Source: Pseudactinotalea terrae
GTDB taxonomy: Bacteria > Actinomycetota > Actinomycetes > Actinomycetales > Beutenbergiaceae
Length of the DNA stretch: 64,000 nt
NCBI RefSeq assembly: GCF_009733845.1
Contig: NZ_WNXZ01000001.1
Span: 310,001 to 374,000 of the forward strand
Reading direction: 5' to 3'
Part shown: piece after piece, positions 1 through 10,897 of the stretch
How the letters are laid out: the number at the start of each line of letters is the position of its first letter
Position numbering within the stretch: position 1 is the stretch's first letter
Position numbers and translations under genes: made by a program
The notes under the pieces: generated by a model
The model's input: only the letters and a program-made list of their open reading frames with translations
What the model was told of the DNA's origin: nothing
Database searches by the model: none

Positions 1-841
1 CCAGCAGGTGGTACTGACCACATGCTCCGACGAGGAGATGGGTTGTGAGGGTCCCCAGACCGACCCGACGGTCCGCCAGGCCATGGCGCTGGCCATCGAC
101 CGGGAGCAGATCAACCAGTTGGCCTACTACGGCCGTGGCCTGGAGATCTCGCCGACGTTCGGTGTGGTGGGTCGTGACGACGAGCAGATCTCCGACGAAT
201 TCCCGCCGATGTCGATGGAACCGGACGTGGCCGGGGCCAAGGAGCTGCTGGAGGATGCCGGGTGGGAGCTCGGTTCCGATGGCGTCTACGCCAAGGATGG
301 CGAGCGGCTGAGCTTCGACGTCATTGTGACATCGGGATACACCGACTACATCTCGACGCTTGACATCCTGAAGCAGCAGCTGGCCGAGGCGGGGATCGAG
401 ATCAACCCGCAGCAGCAGGCCAACGCCGAGATCCTCAGTGCTCGTTCGCAGGGGAACTTCCAGGTGGCCATCGACGGCATCTTCGGAGGGCCGACTGCCG
501 ACCTCTACTACATCTACAACAACAACTTCAGCTCGGCCCAGGCAGCGCCGGTCGGTGAGAACGGTAACCCCTACGGGAACGTGTCGAAGTTCTCCGACCC
601 GACTGTCGACGCGGCCATCCAGGCTGCCGCGGCGACCCAAGACCCGGCGGAGAAGGTGCGGCTCTACGGCGAGATCCAGGACGTCATCGTGCCGGCCATG
701 CCGTACATCCCGCTGATCAACAATCAAGGCTTCGGGACGTACAGCACGGCCAATTACACCGGCTGGCCGACCGAGGAGGACCCCTACGTCCAGGACTTCA
801 GCATCGGATTGCTGCTGGAGCGGCTGGAGCCGGTGAACTGA
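1..841 (+). CDS. ABC transporter substrate-binding protein, family 5 (OppA/DppA type), 3' part
   Basis: This is the C-terminal part of an extracytoplasmic solute-binding protein of the peptide/oligosaccharide family (SBP_bac_5). The frame is already open at base 2, so the true start lies upstream; about 279 codons are visible before the TGA at 839-841. The stretch around DPTVRQAMALAIDRE is the usual SBP_bac_5 segment, followed by GAKELLEDAGW and a C-terminal region with the typical IPLINNQGF pattern. Two permease and two ATPase genes of the same transporter class follow on the same strand. Members of this family bind oligopeptides, but in actinobacteria and Thermotoga some bind oligosaccharides. 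The glycosidases downstream favour a mannan- or hemicellulose-derived oligosaccharide, which is inference. The N-terminal signal peptide cannot be seen. Confidence 0.9.
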   Translation, partial: QQVVLTTCSDEEMGCEGPQTDPTVRQAMALAIDREQINQLAYYGRGLEISPTFGVVGRDDEQISDEFPPMSMEPDVAGAKELLEDAGWELGSDGVYAKDGERLSFDVIVTSGYTDYISTLDILKQQLAEAGIEINPQQQANAEILSARSQGNFQVAIDGIFGGPTADLYYIYNNNFSSAQAAPVGENGNPYGNVSKFSDPTVDAAIQAAAATQDPAEKVRLYGEIQDVIVPAMPYIPLINNQGFGTYSTANYTGWPTEEDPYVQDFSIGLLLERLEPVN

Positions 842-880
842 CCGTCGCTGCCGCCTCGGGGTAACGCCACGAGGGCGCAA

Positions 881-914
881 CTCCCTCCCCGGCCCGTATC
901 GGCTGGGGAGGGAG
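881..914 (+). promoter_or_regulatory. Stem-loop between SBP and permease genes
   Basis: CTCCCTCCCC at 881-890 pairs perfectly with GGGGAGGGAG at 905-914, and GGCC/GGCT next to the loop extend the stem. No T-run follows. It sits in the 95-bp gap between the binding-protein gene and the first permease. Hairpins in this position commonly protect the upstream mRNA or partly stop transcription, so that the binding protein is made in excess. That role is inferred from position only. Confidence 0.6.
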
Positions 915-936
915 ATCGGCCAAGAGAGGAAGCCGC

Positions 937-1926
937 ATGTCGATTCTGAGGAAGCTTGCCTTCTATCTGGTGGCGCTGTTCGCCGCGCTGACGTTGAACT
1001 TCGCGATCCCGCGCATGCTGCCGAGCAACCCGGTAGACGTGCTGCTGGGAAAGCTCCAGGCCCAGGGGCCGGTCACGCCGGAGACACGCCAGGCACTGAT
1101 GCTGTTGTTCGGTACCGACACCTCGGTGCCGATCTGGCAGCAGTACCTGGACTATCTGCAGAGCCTGGCCACCGGAAACCTGGGCGTCTCGGTCACCTAC
1201 TTCCCGACTCCAGTGACCGAGGTGATCGCCTCCGCGCTGCCCTGGACCCTGGTGCTGGTCGGTCTGACCACGCTCATCACCTTCGTCATCGGAATGGTGA
1301 TCGGCACCATCGCTGGATGGAAACGCGGCACGTGGGTGGACAGCCTCATCCCGTCCACCACGATTCTGGCGTCGGTGCCCTATTTCTGGCTGGCCATGGT
1401 GCTGGTCTATCTGCTCTCGGTCACCGCCGGGATCTTCCCGCTCGGCGGCGGCTACGATGTCCGGCGCACCTCACCGGAGCTGTCATTCGAGTTCCTGTCG
1501 AGCGCCCTCTACTACGCTGCCCTGCCGGCCCTGACGATCGTGATCAGTTCGATCGGCGGCTGGATCCTAGGCATGCGCAATATGATGGTCTCCACCTTGT
1601 CGGAGGACTACGTCATCACTGCGCGGGCCAAGGGCCTCAGCCCGAAACGGGTCATGATCACCTACGCCGCACGTAATGCCGCGCTCCCATCGATAGCAGG
1701 GTTCGCGATCTCATTGGGTTTCGTGGTCGGCGGCTCGGTGGTGATGGAGCAGGTGTTCTCCTACCCCGGAATCGGCAATGCCTTCCTGCTGGCCGTGCAG
1801 AACAACGACTACGCGCTGATGCAGGGCCTGTTCCTGGTGATCACCATCTCGGTGCTGGGCGCGAACCTGCTGGTCGACCTCCTGTACCAGTTCATCGATC
1901 CGCGCACCCGCGCCCGCGGGGTCTGA
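937..1926 (+). CDS. ABC transporter permease, OppB/DppB type
   Basis: A 329-aa integral membrane protein and the first permease of the oligopeptide-type importer. It opens with the usual N-terminal transmembrane helix, then a periplasmic stretch, then five more hydrophobic segments. The cytoplasmic EAA loop is visible as ARAKGLSPKRVMITYAARNA at roughly residues 228-247. Length matches the DppB family (about 310-340 aa). The ATG at 937 follows AGAGAGGAAG with good spacing. The partner permease starts ten bases after its stop, so the two are co-transcribed and presumably form the heterodimeric channel. Substrate is set by the upstream binding protein, not by this gene. Confidence 0.93.
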   Translation: MSILRKLAFYLVALFAALTLNFAIPRMLPSNPVDVLLGKLQAQGPVTPETRQALMLLFGTDTSVPIWQQYLDYLQSLATGNLGVSVTYFPTPVTEVIASALPWTLVLVGLTTLITFVIGMVIGTIAGWKRGTWVDSLIPSTTILASVPYFWLAMVLVYLLSVTAGIFPLGGGYDVRRTSPELSFEFLSSALYYAALPALTIVISSIGGWILGMRNMMVSTLSEDYVITARAKGLSPKRVMITYAARNAALPSIAGFAISLGFVVGGSVVMEQVFSYPGIGNAFLLAVQNNDYALMQGLFLVITISVLGANLLVDLLYQFIDPRTRARGV

Positions 1927-1936
1927 GGGGAGTGTC

Positions 1937-2882
1937 ATGGCTGAGTTGATCACCGAGAGCATCGCGGTCCGTGCCGACGCTGCCGACGAGGAACCGGATG
2001 ATTCCCAGCGACGCCGGGGGCGTTCCGCCTTCTGGCGCCGTCTGCTGACCCCCAAGTTCGTCGTCGGTGCGGTGGTGGTGCTGCTGATCGTCCTGTTCGG
2101 TCTGATCGGGCCGCTGATCACCCAGGACCCGAACGCAATCGACAATATTGGACTGTCGTCTCCCAGCGGTGCCCACCCGCTGGGCACCACCTCTGTCGGG
2201 CAGGACGTGCTGGCCCAGCTCGCGCACTCCACCCGCGGCTCTCTCACCGTTGGAGTGCTCGTGGCCGCTTTCACCTTGGGGTTGTCGGCGTTCTTCGGCA
2301 TCATCGGTGCGTATATCGGGGGCATCACGGACGAGGGGTTCTCGCTGCTTTCCAATGTGATGCTGGTCATCCCGGGTCTGCCGCTCGTGATTGTCATCGC
2401 CAGCTATGTGGAGTCACAATCGGTCTTGCTTGTGATAGTTGTGCTCGCGCTCACGGGCTGGGCTGCCGGAGCGAGGGTGCTGCGTGCGCAGACTCTTTCA
2501 CTCCGCAACCGTGAGTACGTTCTGGCCTCGCGGGTCGCAGGGGAACGAACCTGGCGGGTGATCTGTGTCGAAATCCTGCCCAACCTGCTCCCGGTGATGT
2601 CCTCTGGATTCGTCTTCGGAATCGTCGGCGCCGTGCTGGCCGAGGCGGGTTTGTCGTTCATCGGGATCGGAGCCACAGGTTCCCTCACCTGGGGAACGAT
2701 GCTCGCCGATGCCCAGAACGGCCAAGCGTTGCTGTTCGGTGCCTGGTGGTGGTTCGCCCCGCCCGGGCTGCTGATCGCCGCGCTGGGGGCGGCTCTGTCA
2801 TTGATCAACTTCAGCATCGACGAGGTGATCAACCCGAAGCTACGGACGACCAACATCGCCAAGGTTGAGCGGAGGACCAAGC

Positions 2883-2899
<17 letters not shown>
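1937..2899 (+). CDS. ABC transporter permease, OppC/DppC type
   Basis: A 320-aa membrane protein, the second permease of the importer. It has a charged cytoplasmic N-terminus of about 35 residues, the OppC_N helix (VVGAVVVLLIVLFGLIG), the family motif GTTSVGQDVLAQL, and a C-terminal permease domain with an EAA loop near ASRVAGERTWRVICVEILP. ATG 1937 is preceded by GAGGGGAG. Its last 17 bases overlap the following ATPase gene, indicating translational coupling. Fits the DppC family in length and domain order. Confidence 0.93.
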
Positions 2900-4640
<1,741 letters not shown>

Positions 4641-4651
<11 letters not shown>

Positions 4652-5639
4652 TCACCACGGGCCGGACACCGCTGCCGGATCCCGAATCGGATTCGTCTTC
4701 GTGAGCCACGTGGGCGCTCCGCGGTCAGAGGCGTTCTTCAACCAGATCATCGCCGGCCTCGACGACGTGTTGGCGGGCTCGGGAAGCGAATTGGTGGTCC
4801 GGGTGGTCGACGAGGCCGAGGAGGAGCTGGCGGTGTACCGCCACTGGTCGCAAGCCGGTTTGGTGGACGCCGTGGTGATCAAGGACCTGCAAGCCAACGA
4901 TCCTCGGTTCGACCAGCTTGCGGATATGGGTCTGCCCTTCATGGCCCTCACCGACGTCACGCACTCCGGTCCGTTCTCGGCGGTGCGGTTCGACAACGGT
5001 CAGGCGATGAGGGACGCCGTGCAGTTCCTGCTCCGGCTCGGGCACCGGCGGCTGGCACGGGTCGCCGGTCCGGAGTCGCTGATCCACACGCAACGGCGCA
5101 CCGAGGTGTTCTGGCAGGCGGTGACCGAGGCGGGTGTGAGCGCGGCGGTGCAGGTCGGCGACTACTCGCGCGCCAGTGGGGAGGCTGCCACCATGGATCT
5201 GCTCCGCTCGGAGCACAGCCCCACCGCCATCATCTACGACAACGACCTCATGGCTCTAGGTGGTCTAGAGGCGGCCGACGCCCTCGGTCTGGAGGTGCCC
5301 GGGGAACTTTCACTGTTGGCCTGGGACGACTCGGTCCAATGTCAGCTGGCCGTTCCCGCCCTGTCCGCGCTGAGCCATGACGTGCATCAAATGGGTGTCC
5401 AGCTGGGTCACGCTCTGGTCGAGCAACTGAGCGGCGACGGACCGATTTCGGCGATCGCCTCCGGGTTGGTCGTCGTCGAACGTCAGACCACCGCCGCACC
5501 CCCAGACAGCGCAGAGTCGCCACTTCACCCCAGGCTGCACCAAGACGGAAGTGGGAACGACCCGACCGTTGTCACCGAGGCGGACCGAGCCGAGACGGTA
5601 GCCCGTCAAACGACGCCGAACACGGACGGACGGCCATGA
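4641..5639 (+). CDS. LacI/PBP1-like sugar-sensor protein lacking a DNA-binding domain
   Basis: A 332-aa protein made of a type-I periplasmic-binding fold as found in the effector domain of LacI/GalR regulators. The effector domain starts at about residue 15 (IGFVFVSHVG), continues through the LLRLGHRRLARVAGPES motif and the PTAIIYDNDLMALGGLEAA segment, and ends near residue 285. A 45-residue polar tail follows. The roughly 55-residue N-terminal helix-turn-helix of LacI proteins is missing. The same frame upstream is closed by a TGA at 4602-4604, so the headpiece is not hidden there. No signal peptide is visible, so it should be cytoplasmic. It overlaps the ATPase gene by 11 bases and the GH26 gene by 4. 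It may sense an imported oligosaccharide without binding DNA itself; function unknown. Confidence 0.75.
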
Positions 5640-6607
5640 CGAGGACGGGGCCCGATCGACCTCACGAGATCGTCCGAGCCGCTACGGTCAACCCGAGCGC
5701 AAGCACAGCCGCGCGATCACTGTTGGACCTGCTCTACCAGGTGTCCGGCAAGTTCACCTTGAGTGGGCAGCACAACACTCCCCGGGAGATCTCGGCCTAC
5801 AGCGAGCAGGCGTTCGAGATCACCGGTCGCCGCCCTGCCGTGTGGGGCCAGGATTTCGGGTTCGCCGCCCCCGGCGACATGGACGGCATCGACTACCGCG
5901 ATGCCGTGGTGGCAGAGGCGATCCGCCAGCACGGGCAAGGCTCGGTCATCACCTTCATGTGGCATGCCGTACCGCCCACGGAGGACGAGCCGGTCACCTT
6001 CGACGGCCACATCTGTGTCGGCCCACTGGAGGACTCGAGCTGGCAAGAACTGCTCACGCCCGGCACGCCGGTGCACCAGCGCTGGCAGGGCCAGGTCGAC
6101 GTGGTGGCCGAACTGCTCGGGCGGCTGCGCGACGCGGACGTCCCAGTGCTCTGGCGTCCTTATCACGAGATGAACGGCACCTGGTTCTGGTGGGGCGGTC
6201 GTCCCGGGCCGGACGGCTCCGCCGCCCTCTACCGGATGCTGTACCAGCGACTCACCGAGGTTCACCGGCTGGACAACCTGCTTTGGGTGTGGAACCCGAA
6301 CGCCCCCCGCGGCGACGCCGGCCCCTACGCCGAGTTCTACCCCGGCCACGACGTCGTCGACGTACTTGCCTCCGACGTCTACGGCAACGACTACCGCCAG
6401 TCACATCACGACGACCTCGCGGCGTTGGCCGAGGGCCGTCCGATCGCCCTGGGTGAGGTGGGTGCGATGCCCACGCCGGAGATCCTCGACTCCCAGCCGG
6501 CCTGGACCTGGTTCATGACCTGGACCGGCCGCCTGACCAGCGACAACACTGCCGAGGAGGTGGTGAGGCTGTACGACAACGCGCGAGTACGCCACCGAGG
6601 GACCTGA
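5636..6607 (+). CDS. Glycoside hydrolase family 26 beta-mannanase-like, cytoplasmic
   Basis: A 323-aa TIM-barrel glycosidase. The GH26 acid/base glutamate is seen in WRPYHEMNG (Glu178), followed by the typical WFWWGG. The nucleophile candidate is Glu274 in LGEVG. SGQHNTPREI near the N-terminus is also a GH26 hallmark. GH26 members are mostly beta-1,4-mannanases or mannobiohydrolases. There is no signal peptide, so it probably cuts short manno-oligosaccharides after import by the adjoining transporter. ATG 5636 overlaps the sensor gene stop (ATGA). Exact substrate is uncertain; a few GH26 enzymes cleave beta-1,3-xylan or mixed-linkage glucan. Confidence 0.88.
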   Translation: MTRTGPDRPHEIVRAATVNPSASTAARSLLDLLYQVSGKFTLSGQHNTPREISAYSEQAFEITGRRPAVWGQDFGFAAPGDMDGIDYRDAVVAEAIRQHGQGSVITFMWHAVPPTEDEPVTFDGHICVGPLEDSSWQELLTPGTPVHQRWQGQVDVVAELLGRLRDADVPVLWRPYHEMNGTWFWWGGRPGPDGSAALYRMLYQRLTEVHRLDNLLWVWNPNAPRGDAGPYAEFYPGHDVVDVLASDVYGNDYRQSHHDDLAALAEGRPIALGEVGAMPTPEILDSQPAWTWFMTWTGRLTSDNTAEEVVRLYDNARVRHRGT

Positions 6608-7027
6608 CGATCAGCCCAGACCGGTTTCCAACGCGGCCTCTTGACTTCCAGCACACAGGTCGAGGTGACGGGTCGCTGTCTTCGATCGCTCTCGGGGGTT
6701 CAGGCAGCAATGTGCCGGATGCGGGCGAGGAGGTGGGTCGGCGTGGTGACCGGGTGTCGGGTTCGAAGGGTTCCCAGATCCGAAGCGCCAACCACTGATC
6801 CTGCTCCGATGTGGAGCATCGGGGTCACGCTGCCACCATCGGTTCCGCAAGCGAGCACAGAGTATGGCGTGCTCAGCGCGCGCGCCATCGCGCTCGTCTC
6901 CGTCTAAATCTCCTAGTGCTGCCGTCCCGCCGTGTGGAGGGATGCGCTCATCCAAATCGAGAGCTGATCCGCGGGACCCGTCCCTCGGATCCCAATCACC
7001 ACCCAACAACCACTGGAAGGGGACCAC
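6608..7027. other. 420-bp gap without a recognisable gene
   Basis: No frame here reads like a conserved protein. The short frames at 6641-6907 (+) and 6700-6888 (-) have no recognised motif and no good ribosome-binding site. The last 20 bases hold the GGAAGGGGA ribosome-binding site of the GH28-like gene. The composition is slightly more even than in the flanking genes, which would suit a decayed gene remnant, but nothing identifies it. A promoter for the following genes could lie here; none is convincing. Confidence 0.4.
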
Positions 7028-8371
7028 GTGTCTTCCTACGACATCCGTAACTACGGCGCGGTCGGCGACGGCGTCACCAAGGACACCGCGGCGATCCAGG
7101 CGACCATCGACGCCTGTCACGCGGCGGGCGGCGGCACCGTCGTGGTGCCGGCGGGCGCCACCTTCCTCACCGGATCGATCGAGCTGCGCTCGTTCGTCGA
7201 GCTGCATGTCGAACGCGGCGCCGTGCTCGCAGGCAGCGACGACCCCGCGGACTACACCGCTCGCTTCCACGTCAGCGCGTTGTCCTCCGGCGTGATGCGC
7301 CAGGACAGCGACGCGACGCTGATCCTGATCACCGCGAACGACGCACGCGACATCGCGATCACCGGCGCAGGCACCATCGACGGCGCCGGAAGGCACTTCA
7401 TCGAGGAGGACCTCGGTTATATCTACCGGTGTCCGAACCAGCGCCCCTTCACGGTCTTCCTCATCGGCTGCACCCGTGTCACGATGCGCGACGTGCGGCT
7501 GGTGGACGCCGGTCTGTGGTGCGTGCGCATGACCGGCTGCGAGGACGTGCTGATCACCGGCATCACGATCGACGCCGATCTGAAGTATCCGAACGCGGAT
7601 GGCATCGACATCGACCGGTGCCGGCGTGTGCGGATCAGCGACTGCGAGATCTCCTGCGGCGACGACGCCATCTCGTTGAAGACGTGCGAGGAGTTCCCGG
7701 AGCACGGGCCCACTGAGGACGTGGTGATCACCAACTGCACGCTGCAGACCACCTCCAGCGCCGTCGTCGTCGGCGTCGACGCCGTCGCGGACATCCGCAA
7801 CGTCGTGGTCTCGAACTGTGTCATCCGTTCCTCCCACCGTGGCCTGTCGGTCAACCTCGGCCAGGAGGGCAACTTCGAGAACATCCTGTTCTCCGACTGC
7901 GTCGTCGAGACCCGGATCTTCCACGACAGCTGGTGGGGTCGTGGTGAACCCATCTATGTCAGCGCCCAGCCGTGGCACGACAAGGTCGGCAAGATCCGCA
8001 ACGTCCGCTTCCGCAACATCTTCGCCCGCTCGGAGAACGGCGCCTACATCAACGGACTGACGGCCGAGCACGTGACCGGGGTCCTGCTCGAAGACGTCCG
8101 GATCGAGCTCGACCGGTGGTCCAGCTGGCCCGGCGGCCAGTACGACCGGCGCCCCTTCACCACCGGCGAGGCCATCTACGCCCACAACACGTCGGGCATC
8201 CACGTCGACAGCGCGACCGACGTCACGCTACGCAACTGCGAGGTCGTCTGGGCGTCCCGGCCAGAGAACTTCAGCCACGCCGTCGAGGCCATCAACGTCG
8301 ACGGGCTCGTGATCGAGGGTTTGCGCGGCGAAGCCGCACACCCCGGCCTCGACGCCGTCAACGTGCACTGA
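7028..8371 (+). CDS. Glycoside hydrolase family 28-like right-handed beta-helix enzyme
   Basis: A 447-aa parallel beta-helix protein of the polygalacturonase type. It begins with the family N-terminus (IRNYGAVGDGVTKDTAAIQATID). The active-site region shows NADGIDI (Asn189-Asp191), the double aspartate GDD at 212-213 and SHRG with His270, the GH28 order. The usual Asn-Thr-Asp is Asn-Ala-Asp here, and the canonical Arg-Ile-Lys is replaced by RIFH, so the substrate may not be homogalacturonan. There is no signal peptide. GTG 7028 follows GGAAGGGGA. It lies 16 bases before the beta-mannosidase-like gene, implying a shared substrate. Confidence 0.82.
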   Translation: MSSYDIRNYGAVGDGVTKDTAAIQATIDACHAAGGGTVVVPAGATFLTGSIELRSFVELHVERGAVLAGSDDPADYTARFHVSALSSGVMRQDSDATLILITANDARDIAITGAGTIDGAGRHFIEEDLGYIYRCPNQRPFTVFLIGCTRVTMRDVRLVDAGLWCVRMTGCEDVLITGITIDADLKYPNADGIDIDRCRRVRISDCEISCGDDAISLKTCEEFPEHGPTEDVVITNCTLQTTSSAVVVGVDAVADIRNVVVSNCVIRSSHRGLSVNLGQEGNFENILFSDCVVETRIFHDSWWGRGEPIYVSAQPWHDKVGKIRNVRFRNIFARSENGAYINGLTAEHVTGVLLEDVRIELDRWSSWPGGQYDRRPFTTGEAIYAHNTSGIHVDSATDVTLRNCEVVWASRPENFSHAVEAINVDGLVIEGLRGEAAHPGLDAVNVH

Positions 8372-8387
8372 CCGGAGGAGAAACCTG

Positions 8388-10874
8388 ATGATGCACACCA
8401 TCGACATTCATGACGGCTGGTCGCTCTCCGCCGCTCAGCTGCCCGACGGCGCCCCCGACCTGGGCGAGTCGGTAGTGCCGGCCACCGTTCCCGGCAGCGT
8501 GCACACCGACCTCATGGCCGCTGGGCTGCTGGCCGACCCCTACCTGGACCTGAACGAGACCACCCAACACTGGGTGGGCAACTCCACCTGGCGTTACCGC
8601 ACCACGTTCGACGCCGACCCACAGCCCGGCACCCAGTACGAGCTGGCGTTCGACGGCCTGGACACGGTCGCCGTCGTCACCCTCAATGACACCGAGGTGG
8701 CGCGGACGGCGAACATGCACCGTGGCTACCGCTTCGACGTGACCTCGCTGCTGCGTGCTGGCGCTAACGAGCTGACCGTGACGTTTACAGCAGTGCGGGA
8801 GTACACCGACGCTGTTCGTGCCGAGCTGGGGGAGCGACCCAACGTCTACCCCGAGCCCTCCCAGTACGTGCGCAAGATGGCATGCAACTTCGGCTGGGAC
8901 TGGGGACCGACCGTCGTCACCGCCGGCATCTGGAAGGACGTCCGGCTCGAAGCGTGGACGACCGCACGGCTGGCGCGAGTTCGCCCGATCGTGCGCGTGG
9001 ACGGCACCACCGGCCAGTCCCGCGTCGAGATCGACATCCAGCGCGCCCCCGGCCAGGACGGCCTGCTCACGGTGGAGGTCACCCTGGCCGGGCAGCGACG
9101 GAGGGTCGATGTGCCCGCCGGCGCCAGCCACGCCGTCGCCGACCTCTCGGTACCGGACGCCGAGCTGTGGTGGCCACGTGGCCACGGCGACCAGGCGCTG
9201 TATGACCTGGCGGTCGACCTGATCGACGGGGCCGGTTCGGTCCTGGACCAGTGGAACCGCCGCATCGGCTTCCGCACCGTGACGCTCACGACAGAGGAGG
9301 ACGAGGCAGGAACCTCGTTCGTGCTCGCCGTCAACGACACCCCGTTGTTCGTTCGTGGTGCCAACTGGATCCCGGACGACTGCTTCGTCTCCCGCGTGGA
9401 CGAGGCTCGCTATCGCGAACGCATCACCCAGGCCGTCGACGCGAATATGAACCTGCTCCGTATCTGGGGCGGCGGAATCTACGAGAAGGACGAGTTCTAC
9501 GACGTGTGCGACGAGCTCGGCGTGCTCGTCTGGCAGGACTTCCTGTTCGCATGCTCGGCCTACCCGGAGGGGGAGCCGATCGGCTCCGAGGTCGAGGCCG
9601 AGGCGCGCGAGAACGTGGTGCGGCTGATGCCGCACCCCAGCCTGGTGCTGTGGAACGGCAACAACGAGAACATCTGGGGCTACTGGGACTGGGGCTGGCA
9701 GGACAAGTTCGACGGCCGCGACTGGGGTTGGGGTTTCTACTCCGAGCTGCTGCCCGCCGTGGTTGCCGAGCTCGACCCGAGCCGGCCGTACTGGTCCGGC
9801 TCGCCGTACTCGGGGACACCGGATCGCCACCCGAATGATCCGGACCACGGCAACCACCACTCGTGGGAGGTCTGGAACCGGCAGGACTACACCACCTACC
9901 GCGAATCGAGACCGCGGTTCGTGTCCGAGTTCGGCTACCAAGGCCCACCGAACTGGGCGACGATCGACCGCGCCATCTCCGACCAGCCGCTGACGCCGGA
10001 CTCGCCGGGGATGCTGCACCACCAGAAGGCGTTCGAGGGCAACGAAAGACTCAAGACAGGCGCAGCGCCCCACTTGCCTGCAGCCACGTCGATGCAGGAC
10101 TGGCACTACCTCATGCAGCTCAACCAAGCGCAGGCCGTGACCTTCGGGATCGAGTACTTCCGCTCGCTGCGCCCACGCTGCATGGGCGCGATCGTCTGGC
10201 AGCTCAACGACTGCTGGCCGGTGACGTCCTGGGCTGCCGTGGACGGCGACGGCCGCCGCAAGCTGCTCTGGTACGCGCTACGCCGTGTTTATGCCGAGCA
10301 GCTCGTGACGGTGCAGCCCGATGGCGAGGGCCTGCAGGCGGTCCTCCTGAACGACGGCGTCGCACCGGTGGGTGGGCCGCTGCGGCTCACACGGCGTGAT
10401 CTGGGAGGCAACGTCCTGGCCGAGGCATCCCTGACCGCCGACGTGCCTGGCGGCAGCCAGCTGGCCCATCCGGTACCGGACGCACTTGCCGTGCCGGACC
10501 AGACTGCTGGGGAGGTGCTCGTGGCGGAGTGGGCAGGTATGCGCACGCTGTCGTTCTACGCCGAGGATCTCAACGTCGCATTCCCTGCAGCCGCCTTCGA
10601 CGTGGACGTGCGCGACATTCCCGAGGGGGTGGCCGTGCGCGTCCGTGCCCGGTCTTACCTGCGCCACCTCACGCTGCTGAGCGACGTGGTGGACCCGAGC
10701 TCGGTCGTGGACTCCCAGCTCGTGGACCTGTTCCCGGGCGAGGAGCACACCTTCACGGTGCGCACCGAGGTGCCAGCTGCCGATCCGCGTTGGATCTCCG
10801 CACCGACGCTGCGCGCCCTGAACGACCTGGACGTCTACGCACAGGAGGCACTGGCGTCACCGCGCCAGGGCTGA
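8388..10874 (+). CDS. Glycoside hydrolase family 2 beta-mannosidase-like
   Basis: An 828-aa cytoplasmic exo-glycosidase with the GH2 layout: sugar-binding domain (about 1-190), immunoglobulin-like domain (190-300), TIM barrel (300-600) and C-terminal beta domains. Acid/base Glu427 is in LWNGNNE and nucleophile Glu514 in FVSEFGYQG. The segment NFGWDWGP and RIWGGGIYEKDEFYDVCD are typical of the beta-mannosidase branch rather than of beta-galactosidases. ATG 8388 follows GGAGGAG (8374-8380) at seven bases; ATG 8391 is an alternative. It would release mannose from oligosaccharides produced by the GH26 enzyme upstream. Confidence 0.9.
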   Translation: MMHTIDIHDGWSLSAAQLPDGAPDLGESVVPATVPGSVHTDLMAAGLLADPYLDLNETTQHWVGNSTWRYRTTFDADPQPGTQYELAFDGLDTVAVVTLNDTEVARTANMHRGYRFDVTSLLRAGANELTVTFTAVREYTDAVRAELGERPNVYPEPSQYVRKMACNFGWDWGPTVVTAGIWKDVRLEAWTTARLARVRPIVRVDGTTGQSRVEIDIQRAPGQDGLLTVEVTLAGQRRRVDVPAGASHAVADLSVPDAELWWPRGHGDQALYDLAVDLIDGAGSVLDQWNRRIGFRTVTLTTEEDEAGTSFVLAVNDTPLFVRGANWIPDDCFVSRVDEARYRERITQAVDANMNLLRIWGGGIYEKDEFYDVCDELGVLVWQDFLFACSAYPEGEPIGSEVEAEARENVVRLMPHPSLVLWNGNNENIWGYWDWGWQDKFDGRDWGWGFYSELLPAVVAELDPSRPYWSGSPYSGTPDRHPNDPDHGNHHSWEVWNRQDYTTYRESRPRFVSEFGYQGPPNWATIDRAISDQPLTPDSPGMLHHQKAFEGNERLKTGAAPHLPAATSMQDWHYLMQLNQAQAVTFGIEYFRSLRPRCMGAIVWQLNDCWPVTSWAAVDGDGRRKLLWYALRRVYAEQLVTVQPDGEGLQAVLLNDGVAPVGGPLRLTRRDLGGNVLAEASLTADVPGGSQLAHPVPDALAVPDQTAGEVLVAEWAGMRTLSFYAEDLNVAFPAAAFDVDVRDIPEGVAVRVRARSYLRHLTLLSDVVDPSSVVDSQLVDLFPGEEHTFTVRTEVPAADPRWISAPTLRALNDLDVYAQEALASPRQG

Positions 10875-10897
10875 TTGACCGGACCAGAGGAGTCAAG

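Noticed and set aside
6611-8203. 530-aa minus-strand open frame opposite the GH28-like gene
   Set aside because: Low-complexity Val/Asp/Arg/Gly composition typical of antisense reading in GC-rich DNA; no recognisable fold.
8358-10127. 589-aa minus-strand open frame opposite the GH2 gene
   Set aside because: Antisense shadow: no domain pattern, while the + strand carries both GH2 catalytic glutamates in context.
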